From assembly GCA_013115135.1 (NCBI GenBank), contig JABANP010000567.1, positions 1 to 32,080 on the forward strand: 32,080 bases of DNA, given 5' to 3'. Positions 9,533-21,500 of the stretch are shown in pieces. Position numbers and translations under genes: made by a program. Under the pieces are notes generated by a model that saw only the letters and a program-made list of their open reading frames with translations, made no database searches and was not told the origin of the DNA. The DNA is from Perkinsus olseni. Its lineage: Eukaryota; Perkinsozoa; Perkinsida; Perkinsidae. Every line of letters starts with the position of its first letter. Position 1 is the first letter of the stretch.

Positions 9533-12500
9533 GGGCCGCCTTACGCGATCATTAAAGTGGAACCAGCTCTCGGTAATGAGAAATGGGGGTCCCAGGGATC
9601 GAACCTGCGACCTTTCCGATGCTCAGGTCCGGTTACCGGCAATCAGCTCATCCGTATCCGCGGCGTCGGTGCTACCAGTACTCAGGGGACAGTGACGGTG
9701 CGGTTCTCCACGGCTAAGGACTTCGCCGACACAGTTGGTAAGTTTCAATCTTTACACCCACTACCTGTTGCTCATTATGCGCTGATCACTTCGTGTGCAT
9801 GCGTGCACGTCTCGTATGGATCGCCTCGAGACTCGCGGATCGATAGAGTAAAAGTCTCTATTTACCCCACCTTGTCAATGAGCGGCGTTAGAGAAGCAAC
9901 ACAACTGTACAGCTTCAGTATGTCCACTTTCGTCGCGCAATAGATGGCCCTGTCTTTTGAGGCCTTTCTTGCAGTAACCAGCATAGTAGATGACTGGTGG
10001 GAATTTCGTGGCGCGCGACACGGATCGTTGCCCCAGCTCCACGTCGAGGAAGAATCTTTGTCTGACGCTCTGTAGGTACAGTAATAGATGATAACACCAT
10101 TGAGTGTCTCACTCCGGCCGTTGTGCAGACGATAGGCCCCAAAAGGTGCGATGTCCGATTCGCAGTGGGGGTGAGTGGGCCGGGAGAGATGGGACGTTAA
10201 GGATACAGAAGTTCGTGAGCTCGTCCTGTGAGGCTTCTCGAACACGGTGGCGATATTTTCCAGAATGCTCAGTCTCATGAGAGAGTCTGAATGCCCGGTC
10301 TCATGAGAGAGTCTGAATGCTCAGTCTATCGCGTGTCGCCTGGGATCAATCCGGAAAAGTGAATTCTTCAGGTGAAAGATTTTACGACCACTTTGACCCA
10401 CTTCGATTACTTCCTCAACACCATTGCTGATAAGTCTCTATGTTACGGTCCTGGCTTGCTCCATGAAGGAGAGGCTGGCAAAGTTAATAGATTTATAATA
10501 CAAGGGAGAAATAACCTAGGGGAGAATCGAACCTCCGGGGCTGACAAGTTCGTCATTTCGGTCAAGCAAGGCGGCGAGGAGCTCTACGACGAGGCCACAT
10601 GCTTCCACGATTTCGACAACGGTCGTTATGAAGTGACCTACACTGCCAAAGCGGACGCTGGTGATATCACAGTAAAGGTTAACCTGGTCGATGAGAACAA
10701 CAAAGAGAGACCGATTAGAGGCTCCCCGTTCACCGCGACCTGCTGCGAGACGGCCAAGCCGAGGGCAAACGAGTACGCTGGCCCGCTGATGACAGGATTC
10801 ATAACGAAGAGCGTGAAGGAGTTGGAGGAGTTCCTCAAGTCGACTGATGCTGGCATCAGTGCTAAGCTTAATGCTGGTGACGTGAGAGCGTTGATTAAGG
10901 TGAAGAACTATATTAAGACGATGTACGACGAAGAAGCTAATCTGATACTCAAACAGGACGAGATTCTGGAGAGCTTGGGGGTAAGTTGGAGGTTTTATTT
11001 CCTCACTGAAATTGCCATTCTATGGTGAATGCCGCCCGCGTCGAGTGTCAATAGGCTACGCTGCTTTGTTTGGACCGTAATGTCTTCGCGAGCAATTATC
11101 GTGTAGACTACGGACGAAAAAATCGGGAGGGATTTGCTGCGTTCTGTGATGGGCGGTCAGGAGTTACTGCTGAAATTGTGGAGTATCTTTCCTTCTGAAT
11201 TATCCCATAGTGTATGCAAAGATATTCGCTCGATCTTGTAGGCTCTCCAGCGCGAGGGCCTTCCTAACGAGAAGGCATTGAAACAGTTGAAGAAGACTCG
11301 GGACTCTCTGGCTACTGTAAAGCAAGCGTGCAAACAAAAGGAAAAGGAGATAGCGCCGATGGTCCAGAAGGAGTCTGATATTTATAAAGCCAAGATCGCT
11401 GAGTTCGAGAACGGTCTCAAGGAGTACCAGGCCGGCCTTAGGAAGGAAGCTTACTACTTCTACAAATCGGGTCTCGAACTTGCAATGGAGCGAATTGCGG
11501 CTGTTACGGCGGACTTGGACGAGTTCGACAAGGAGATGGAAAATTTGGGACATATCGCGGAGAATTTCGAATACCCTGAGGAGTTGAAAAATTCTAGGAA
11601 ACTGATGGCTGCTATGCGGGAAGATGTCGCGCTTATGCTGAGCCTGTGGGAGTTTGAGGACCTTCGAATCCAGAACACAGAGGTTTTCCTCGTCCTGCGC
11701 TGGGGGGAACTAGTACCCGATCAGGTGAGGATGCATCTTGAAATCTTGCTGCGACTTGCTTTTTCTCCACGTAGATGGAGGAAGAGATCAAGTTGATGTT
11801 CAAGCAGTTGAAGGAGATAAAGGTTGACAAGAAGAGGGATGCCTTCTTGGGCATGCAGGTGAGGTTCTCTTCTCGGCTTCTCAGGAATCTCTCATCACCC
11901 GACTTCAATTCTTCGCTGTGCGCGGTACGTATCTTCATGCGACGTGTCTTTGTCAGGACGTGATGAGGAAGTGGACGACGTTCTGCCCTCTGGTGGCTGA
12001 GCTTCGGGATCCTGCCATGCGCGGAAGACATTGGTCAGCTCTCATGGACCTCTGCGGGAAGAACATATCAGTGTCTCCCAATATATTGCTCAGAGACATG
12101 TGGAATTTGGAGCTACACAAGTGAGTGTGATTTGTGAGAGGAGTGGTATGAGCTTCTCGGACGCGCACACGGTGACCTGCGCCGGGATGCCTCTGATACA
12201 CAGCGGCAAATGTCATGACAGTATGAACTCGACCGTAGAGTCGAAGCTACTCGAGAAGTTGGTTCGGCCCGCATGCGTATTTTAACTTGAAATATTGCAT
12301 CAATATGTCAAGAATATAAGTTTTAGAAATTCTGATCTCAATTTCCGCGTATTTCCCAGAATTTTTGAGGGCGATCAGCCATCGTGTTGTTCTGCATTCT
12401 TATATGGTACATGCGTCTGCGGGCCAGCGTGTGAAATTCCCGGCACGGTTCTCTAGGGAATACACTGAGTGAGGCATAGGCGTTGGAGGTTATGGAATTA

Positions 12501-15500
12501 CCGGCATGCAGGAAGCTAGAGGGCCTCGTGACGGAATGGGTGTCTGATCAGGTTCTCAGAGGCAGTGGAGGAGATAGGCGACCAGGCTAAGCAAGAGGCT
12601 AAGATGGAGAAGACGCTCGCTAAGCTCACTGAGACTTGGGCTGGCGTTGAATATGATTTCGCCCAGCACAAAGACACTGATATCCAGCTTATGAAGATCT
12701 CCGACGAGAATTTCGAGATGCTCGAAGAACACCAGGTCCAAGTTCAGAATATGTTTGCTTCAAGATTCCTGTCCACCTTCGAGACCGAGGTCACATTCTG
12801 GCAGAAAACTCTGGCCAATGTCGCCGAGGTGTCCACTTTGCTCAGCGAGGTTCAACGCAGTTGGAGCTTCCTAGAGAATCTTTTCATCCACAGCGCGGAG
12901 GTCAAGAAAGAGCTACCAGTCGAGAGTGAACGGTTTGTTGGTATTGACATGGACGTGAAGGAGATATTAAAGAAGGGAGAGCAGCTGAGGCTGTGCAAAG
13001 ATTTCTGTAACGAAGATGGTATCTTTGGAAGACTGGAGACAGCTCAGAGTCAGCTCAACCTTTGCGAGAAGGTGAGTTGTTTTGATCGAAATCTCATCAG
13101 TGGTTGTGAATTTCGTGGCGCGCGACGCTGGGAGGGTCTGAATTGGCCGAGCTACGTCTTCACTACGTCAAATCGCTCGGTGTTTTTATACCGGACATCT
13201 GTGTATGTGTCTACTTGGAATTTTACGGCGCGCGAAGCTTGGCCGACTTGAGGTGGCCGAGCTTCGTTTTTGCTACGTCTTGTTGTTGAACTAGATGCAT
13301 CGCAATCGGGAATCATTGGCTGTTGTCAGGCACTGAACGACTTTATGGACGGAAAGCGGCGAGCCTTCCCACGATTCTACTTCGTCTCTACGAGCGACCT
13401 CCTGGATATTCTCTCCAACGGCAACACCCCAGCCAAGGTCATGCCCCATCTGTCGAAGGTCTTCCAGGCGGTGCAGACGTACGAGTTGGAATACCCTAAT
13501 GGGAAGGATCAGAGGCCCGATGCTGTGGGTATGGAGTCCTGTGTCGGTGTTGAGTAAGTGCAGGGTGCAGGGATAGAACCGGCGACCTTTCGGATTCAGG
13601 TATGTGCCCTTCCCCGAGCCTACTCCGCTGGAGGGGAAGGTGGAAATATATATGGAGAAATGCGTAGAGGCCTTCCGCACAGCGTTGAAGTTTTATGCCA
13701 AGAAGGCCCTGCTGGACTGCGAAGAGGTTAGTTGAGATCCCGGGTTCGAATCCTCCCGAGGGCATTTATGTCAGGCTGGAGATTCTGGCCGTGGTGAATG
13801 GGTGAAGGAAGTTACAGCTGCCCAGTGTGCCCTTATGGTCAACATGATCATGTGGGTGCGCATGATCGAGCAAGCCTTCGATGCCTACAACGAAGGGGAC
13901 AAAGATGCTGTGCAGAAATCTTCGCAGCGCGTGTCGGATCTTCTCCTAGATCTCATCAGACTCACCCAGACTGCCCTGGACAAGCCACAGCGCATGAAGG
14001 TTATGTGTATGATTACCCTGGATGCTCATAACCGAGATATCACCGAGAAGCTCGCCCAGGAAGGTGTCACCACACCCGACGCCTTCCAGTGGCAGGCTCA
14101 GTTAAAGGCCTACTGGGACGTGGAAGCTGATGATTGCCGACAGAAGATCGCTGATGCTGCCTTTTGGTACGGGTATGAATATCTTGGGAATGGTCCAAGG
14201 CTTGTGGTGACTCCCCTCACCGATAGAATTTACGTCACTGCAACGCAAGCCCTTCACTTGAACATGGGTTGCGCCCCCGCTGGGCCTGCTGGTACTGGCA
14301 AGACAGAGACTACCAAGGATCTCGCTAACGCTGTTGCTAAGGCGTGCTTTGTCTTCAACGCTAGTCCCGAGATGGACTATCGAACTATGGGAGCGATTTT
14401 CAAGGGCCTGGCCAGCTCGGGCACTTGGGGCTGCTTCGATGAGTTCAATCGTCTGGTGCCGGAGGTTCTGTCTGTGTGTACAGTCCAGTTCAAGGCAGTT
14501 TGCGATGCGGTCAAGGCGAGGACGAAGGTGTTTGTACTTCAAGGCGATGAGATCTCGCTGGACCCTTCCTGTGGAGCCTTCATCACGATGAATCCCGGAT
14601 ATCTTGGCCGTAGTGAACTCCCTGAGGGCCTGAAGGCGCTCTTCCGACCCATCACTGTTATGGTACCAGACTTCGCGCTGATTATGGAAAATATGTTCAT
14701 GGCTGAGGGATTCCTGGAGGCGAAAGTTTTGGCTAAGAAATTCTCGACACTGTACTTCCTCTGTCAAGATTTGCTCAGTAAGGCCCCTCAGTACGATTGG
14801 GGAATGAGGGCCATCAAGTCCGTCTTGGTCGTGGCTGGTGGCTTCAAACGGGCAGAACCTGATCTATCCGAACAAGCGGTAAGACTCGATTCTCAGTGGT
14901 TCTGAAAGGCTTTAATATTTAAGGTCCTGGGGATAGAACCGGCGGCCTCCTTCAGGTACTCATGCGTTCGTTGCGTGATACTAACGTAGCAAAGATTGAC
15001 GGTGATGACCTCAAGATTTTCATGGGCCTCCTCGGGGATCTCTTCCCCGGCATCGACGTGCCACGCGCCAGAGATTACAAATTCGAAGATGTAATGGCTT
15101 CGGCGCGGCGCTTCGGGGGTGGTATCTTTCTTTCTGTGACAGATCATAGTGCAAGCTATGGAGGAGTGCGGGCTCACCCCTGACCCGGATGGATATCTTT
15201 TGCTCAAGATCACGCAGCTGGTGGAGTTGATGGTCATTCGACACTGTATATTCCTGATGGGCCCCCCTGGCAGCTTTAAGTCCACTGTGTGGAGGTAATT
15301 TCAGGGAAGATGCAGTGCTTCGCTCCGCTAAAAATTGTGATATTTTTGCAGGATTCTAGCAAAGGCGAAGGACAAGGTTGGAGATAAGACCACGTGGATC
15401 GACCTCAACCCGAAGAGTATCTCAACCAACGAGCTCTATGGTTATGTTAACATGGCCACTCGTGAATGGAAGGATGGCATCTTATCCAAGACCATGCGAT

Positions 15501-18500
15501 ACCTGGGCCAAATCCAGGATACTCATCCAAAGTGGATCATCCTGGACGGCGATCTCGATGCGAACTGGATTGAATCCATGAATAGTGTCATGGACGACAA
15601 CAGGCTGCTCACGTTGCCCTCGAATGAGCGTATACCGCTGAAGGCGCACATGAAAATGATATTCGAGATCAGGGATCTGGCCTATGCTACCCCGGCCACT
15701 GTAACCAGAGCAGGGGTGGTCTTCATGGTTGACTACGCGGGAGTGCAGTGGCGGAGTTACAAGAGCTCGTGGATCAAGAAACTACAGGTTGCTGATTCGG
15801 TGAAGGAACAAATGGAAAAGTTGTTTGATAAATACTGTCCGGATACGCTTATGTACATGTTGAAGCACTGCAAGATACAGGTAACCACTGCAGAGAGGTC
15901 ACCGTCACTGCGCCACGAAATTACCTGATAGCTATGTAGCCTACTAGAAATCTATACTGGCTGCGTCCATGATGAAGACGCCTTTCGTCTATCCATCGAG
16001 AATTTTTTTGGGTTCAATATAGACTTCGTCTTGTCTCAGGTCCCTCTCGTAGACATCTCTATGATACAGTCCCTCTGTCTCCTGATGGAGTCCCTGATGG
16101 GAGGTGGTTCGACTGACTCTAGGGATGCTCCCCAAATTGAACTCGACGCTCTTGAGTATTGGTTCTGTTTCTGCATGGTCTGGGCTGTGGGCGGCTGTTT
16201 GGCGGAGGTTGACGGTATCGACTATCGCAAGCAGTTCAGTACTTGGTGGAAACAGGAGATGAAGACTATCAAGTTCCCCAGCAAGGGCACGGTTTTCGAC
16301 TACTTTGTACAGGACGCTCGGATGGAGGAATGGTCCATTATAGTGGACGCTTTGGAGTATTCGTCGGAGGTCCCAATGAACCAGGTGAGATTGGCGTCTT
16401 AGAAGGTGAAAAATGTGAGCATGGCGACTCGTCGATTTTTGGAGAAATAGAGGGGGGCCTCAGGCTTGAAACGCGGAAGTCCGGCTTGTTCCCCAGTGGC
16501 GAATCGTGCTCAACTTGAACTCTTGCCCAATCTTGCATTTTCTCAGGTTACTGTGCCTACCTCGGAGACTGTGGCCACGAGCTACTTCATGAAGGCCCTT
16601 ATGAAGGTTCATCAACCCGTTATGCTCATCGGCCTCGCTGGGTGCGGCAAAACCGCCATGTGCAACGGTCTCTTGCGGAGCCTCGAACCCGACGTTTTCT
16701 GTTCTCATATGATGAACATGAACTACTACACGGACAGCATGCTCCTGCAGACGATGATGGAGATCCCGCTCGAAAAGAAGGCGGGAAGGCTCTTCGCTCC
16801 GCCGGGCAAGTTGCACATGATCTACTTCATCGATGACCTCAACATGCCCGCGCTGGACCCGTACAACACTCAAAGCGCCATCGCCCTGCTGCGCCAATGC
16901 CAGGACTACAAGCACATTTATGACAGGTCGAAGATGACGTTGAAAGACATAGGAAATACTCAGTACTTGGCCTGCATGAACCCGACTGCTGGTTCCTTCA
17001 CGGTCAATCCGAGACTGCAGCGACACTTCTGGACCTGCGCGGTGCCGTTCCCTGAACAGAGTGCTCTGCAGACCATCTATTCCACCTACATGAAAGGCCA
17101 TTTCGAACGGCTTAAATTCAAGCCAGCAGTGAACGAAATAATATCTTCGGTTATCAAGGCTGCCCTGTCCCTTCACGGGAGCTGTACAGCCGCGTTCAGG
17201 AAGACTGCGGCCAACTTCCACTACGAATTCAACATCAGGCATCTGGCTGGAGTCTTTGGTGGCCTCCTGCAGGCTAAGCCGGCCGAGTTCACTGACCCTG
17301 AGAAGCTGGTGTTGCTATGGTTGCACGAGAGCGAGAGGATCTATGGCGATCGTCTGGTTTCTGCTGGGGACCTGCGGAAATATCGTGGGCTTGCTGCGGA
17401 GTTGTCCAAGAAAATGTTTGGGAAATTCAACCTTGCCAAGTGAGCAGCGGATTGTTGACGATCACCCCGCGCTGAATGACTTCTTTTAAGAACTGGCCGA
17501 TGACTATTGTCGGAAACCGATTCATTGAGGACACAACGCTCGGGTTCTGCCGTCTGGAATCCAATCTTCCATCTGCTGTTTTCTTGTCATCCGCCACTTT
17601 CGCGTAGCTTCTTATCGGAGCGAGATGGGATCAGCGGAATGCCCCTAGCGCTTATCTCAACCACTTCTCTTCTAGCTGACACCCTGTGTCAGATACTTCC
17701 AAGAAAAGAACCCCGAGCCGCTGGTCTTCGCGCCCTTCAGCAAGGGTTTCGATGAGGCCTGCTACGACAGAATTCCGGGCGTGGACCGTTTATCAGAACT
17801 GCTCACTGAGGCGTTGAGAGACTACAATGAGAGTAATGCTGCCATGGACTTGGTCCTCTTCGAAGAAGCTATGAAACACGTGGGGAAAATAACGAGAATC
17901 ATATCCGCTCCGAGCGGCCACGCCCTGTTGGTGGGCGTGGGTGGTAGCGGCCGGCAAAGTCTGAGCAGACTCAGTGCATTCATCGGTCAATGCACGACAG
18001 TTATGATCGTTATATCAGGTAGGGCTTCAGATTGTTAGGATATCTTGCACTCTTGCATTTCCTCAACGTTGTCAGGAAAATATAGTATGAACGACCTTCG
18101 GACGGACTTGCAAGCCATGTATACGAAAGCGGGCATCAAAGACGAGGGAGTGATGTTCCTTTTCACCGACGGTCAAATCACGAACGAGAAATTCCTGGTT
18201 TTCATCAACGATCTTCTCGCCAGTGGCGACATTGCCGATCTGTAAGTATCTTCGTGCGCACCGCGAAGAATATCTTTCGATCCGCTTGGTAGGTACGCGT
18301 CTGAGGATAAGGATGTTATCCGTAACGGTGTCCGAAGTGCGTGCAAAGGCGCAGGAATTCCGGATACGCCGGAGAATCTTTGGTCCTTCTTCCTCTCGCG
18401 CATCCGGAAGAATTTGCATATGAGCATCTGCTTCTCTCCCGTTGGAGACGCTATGAGGTCGCGCGCCAGGAAATTCCCGGCTTTGGTCAACTGTACCGTC

Positions 18501-21500
18501 ATTGACTGGTTCCAGCCCTGGCCTAAGGATGCGCTTCGCTCCGTCGGCGAGAAATTTCTTGCTGAGGTGAGTATAGGAATCGGCGATCTTACCGGAAAAC
18601 GACTGGAATCATCGAAAATTTTTTCGCGGACAAGGTCCTTGTCATAGATATTGGCGGAAAAATTCAGAAAATTTCCTGGCATTTGTACATCTTAAAAAAT
18701 TTTCTGGAAAAAAGTGACACTTGTTTTTACGAGTTCGCGATGAGCCATGATACTGGATATCCTCAGGTTGAACAACTCGGGCCAGCTGATGGTGCACTAC
18801 GTGCCGGCGTGGTCGACTTTCTTCCGTTCTCATTCGAAGCCGTCGGCCATCAGAGTGAGAAGTTCATTGAGGTCGAGAGGAGGTTCGCGTATACTACGCC
18901 TAAGTCCTTCCTGGAGTTGATCAAGCTCTATACGTCTATGCTTGGCAAGAAGCTATTGGCGTTGGAGGACAAGCAGTACAGATTGTCTAACGGACTCGAC
19001 AAGCTGAAAGAAACGGCAGAACAAGTCGCAGGTGAGAGCGAATCTTATCCGGACACTCGTGGAGAAATGCGCTCACCAGGGATTGAACCCGGCTCCTTTG
19101 TGCAGGTCTTGAAGAGGTTTTGAAGGAGAAGGCGGTTGTAGTCGAGCAGAAGGCGAAGGAAGCAGATGCTTTTGCAGAGGAAGTTGGGCGAGAGAAAACT
19201 AAAGTCAATGCAGAAGCAGAGAAGGCCAACGCAGAGTCCGCCGCATGCGAAGAGATCGCTAAAAACGTGAAGATCCAACAGAAAAGCTGCGAAGAGGACC
19301 TGGCCAAGGCTATCCCTCTGGTGGAGAAAGCTGAGGTAATAATTGAGGAAATGCGAGGATGTGCAAGAATGCAAGAATTTGTTTTTAGGCGGCTCTTGAT
19401 GTCTTGAATAAGAAGGACTTCCAGGAGTTGAAGTCGTTCGCGAAACCGCCGGCTGGGGTCGATAAAGTTTGCGAGGCTTGCATGCATCTAATGGCCGGCA
19501 TTGATCCTAGCATTGAGGTCGATAAGAAAGGCAAGGTTAAAGATACTTCCTGGAAAGGGGCCACGAAAATGATGGGAAATCCTGAGAAGTTCCTGGAGAG
19601 CTTGAAGGCCTTCAAGGGAGAGATAGACGACGGCAATGTGCCTGGCCAGAACATATCATGCGCTCGGCCGCTGACGGAGGCGGAGGACTTCACCGTTGAA
19701 AGTATGAAGAAGAAATCTGCTGCAGCTGCCGGTCTCTGTGAATGGGTCATCAACATTATTATGTAAGTTGGGCTGGGGATGGGCATTCTAGGTTTGAAGA
19801 CGCTATGATATTTTCTGAATGAATGCAACCGAATGGCCGAAACTAGCATCGGAATATTGCTATGAAACACTGATGATGAGCAGCTTCGATCGAGTAGGAG
19901 TTCGGGTTGATCGATTCGGAGTTGATCTTCCAATCTACTACTACTGACTTCCCAAATCTCACTCATTAGTGGATAGCCTTGGTAATTGTTTCCAACCAAA
20001 ACCACGCATGAGCGATACTGGTAGAAGCCTGGTTGTGAATACAGCAGGAAGAGATCCTGCTAGCGCTAGAGGACATATGGATTGCGTGCTTCCACAATCA
20101 CAGTAGTCCCGACCTGCAGGGACGGTCACTATTGTCGTTGCATCTTGTTGATTTTGAACGCCGTTGGCGTGCGTCGGAATATTCAGCAGTATAGAAATTT
20201 CAGAACCATTCACGATAGACCAATTGGACGGCTGTAGGTACTATGATGTGGTCATAACAGTAGAACCGAAGAAGCAATCACTGCGAGAGGCCAATGAGAT
20301 GCTTGCTGGGGCCAACGAGCGTCTTGCAATCGTCCAAGCGCAAGTCGCCGAGCTGCAGGCGAAGTTGGCCAAACTAGTTGCCGAATTCGATGCGGCCATT
20401 GCGGAGAAGGACGCGGTGATGGCCGAAGCACAGAAATGCCAAAATAAATTGGAGATGGCGCAGAGGCTGATAGGAGCCCTAGGCGCCAATGGTGTCATTT
20501 GGGAGCAAACGGTCAGCCAGATTGCCGTGGATTTGGAAGTTATGCCGGGCGATGTGCTGGTCGCCTGCAGTTTCGTCAGCTACGTGGGGGTGTTCACTCG
20601 CCAGTATAGAGAGGACTGCATCAACACGTTCGTGGAGTTCCTCAACAAAAACAACGTCCCGTTAAGCGGCAAGTGCGACCCTCTATCTATCCTGGCTTCC
20701 GAGGCGGACATGGCGGGCTGGGCGACACAGGGTTTGCCGTCCGATAGAGTGTCCTGCGAGAACGGAGCTATCATGACGAACTCGGAACGATGGTGCTTGA
20801 TTATCGATCCCCAGCTGCAAGGCATTGCCTGGATCAAAAATAAGGAGGCGAGCAACAACTTGCAAATCACGCGGATGGGCAGGCCTAAGATGGTTGCTAC
20901 GTTCGAAGCCTCTCTGGACCAGGGCAAAACGGTGAGTTGTAGTGACTGCTTTTTGTTGTGGTATGGGAGACTTTTGCTACGGGCTACGGTAGAGCCGCTG
21001 GATAGAGGGAGAATTACGTACCGCCCCTTTCCCGATTCTTGGAGGCTTCCATGGTGTAGTGCGAGGCTAGACCTTCTCTACCGGTCCTCCAGTTTCCTAG
21101 CGCGTCTGGATGTAAATGGATTGCTCTCAGGTGCTGATTGAAAATATGGGAGAGTCCATTGATGCAGTGCTGGCTCCAGTCATTGGCCGTAACACGATTC
21201 GCAGGGGCAAGAATCGACTTATCAAACTGGGCGATAAGGAGATCAACTACAATCCCAACTTCCGCCTCTTCATGCAGACGAAGCTGTCTAACCCTCACTA
21301 CCCTCCTGAGATCCAGGCTGAGTGTGAGTATGCGGTCATAAGAATCGGATGCCGCATGCGGGAATCGAACCTGCGTCCGTGGCGGGAACTTTGTTGGTGC
21401 TGAAGGTACGATAATTAATTTCACAGTCACTGAGCAAGGTCTCGAAGACCAGCTCCTCTTCCTGGTTGTGAGACTGGAACGACCAGACCTTGCCAAGCAG

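Larger units (their letters stand above)
9533..10434 (+). other. IPT/TIG domain (exons 2-5)
   Basis: The sequence [14 protein letters not shown] is followed by [14 protein letters not shown], a typical TIG start. It continues as TVTVRF, then [27 protein letters not shown] and [11 protein letters not shown]. Four exons with three introns of 54, 338 and 201 nt encode it. Exon 4 (10076-10170) is short and was found because it restores both the fold and the reading phase. Confidence 0.8.
10756..13774 (+). other. Dynein tail and linker region (exons 5-11)
   Basis: Mostly alpha-helical sequence with heptad character (exons 6-9). It ends in the conserved linker block: [53 protein letters not shown]. 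The linker is the mechanical lever that swings across the AAA ring. Seven exons lie here, with introns of 261, 50, 98, 431, 258, 46 and 48 nt, including three that carry repeat families A or B. Confidence 0.85.
18767..20931 (+). other. Stalk coiled coil and microtubule-binding domain
   Basis: Exons 21-24. Coiled coil 1 runs through exons 21-22 (Lys/Glu/Ala-rich, for example [20 protein letters not shown]). Exon 23 (19389-19762) encodes the globular tip: [16 protein letters not shown]. Coiled coil 2 opens exon 24 ([20 protein letters not shown]). The intron between tip and coiled coil 2 (19763-20237) is 475 nt, the longest in the gene. I see no insert at the tip. Confidence 0.88.

Noticed and set aside
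10518..10540. tRNA-like B-box (GGAGAATCGAACCTCC) in the filamin region
   Set aside because: It is within exon 5 and encodes GENRTSG of the filamin domain; the B-box complement also fails at its last position.
18452..18475. Another family A copy (TCGCGCGCCAGGAAATTCC)
   Set aside because: It encodes RARKFP, a conserved AAA4 motif of dynein in exon 20, so the similarity is coincidental.
18528..18541. Another family C copy (GCGCTTCGCTCCGT)
   Set aside because: It is coding sequence of exon 20 and differs from the exact 14-mer.
21324..21405. A complete tRNA gene inside an intron
   Set aside because: Only the 3' half is present. No D-arm, A-box or 5' acceptor strand pairs with the 3' end, here or in the other family B introns.
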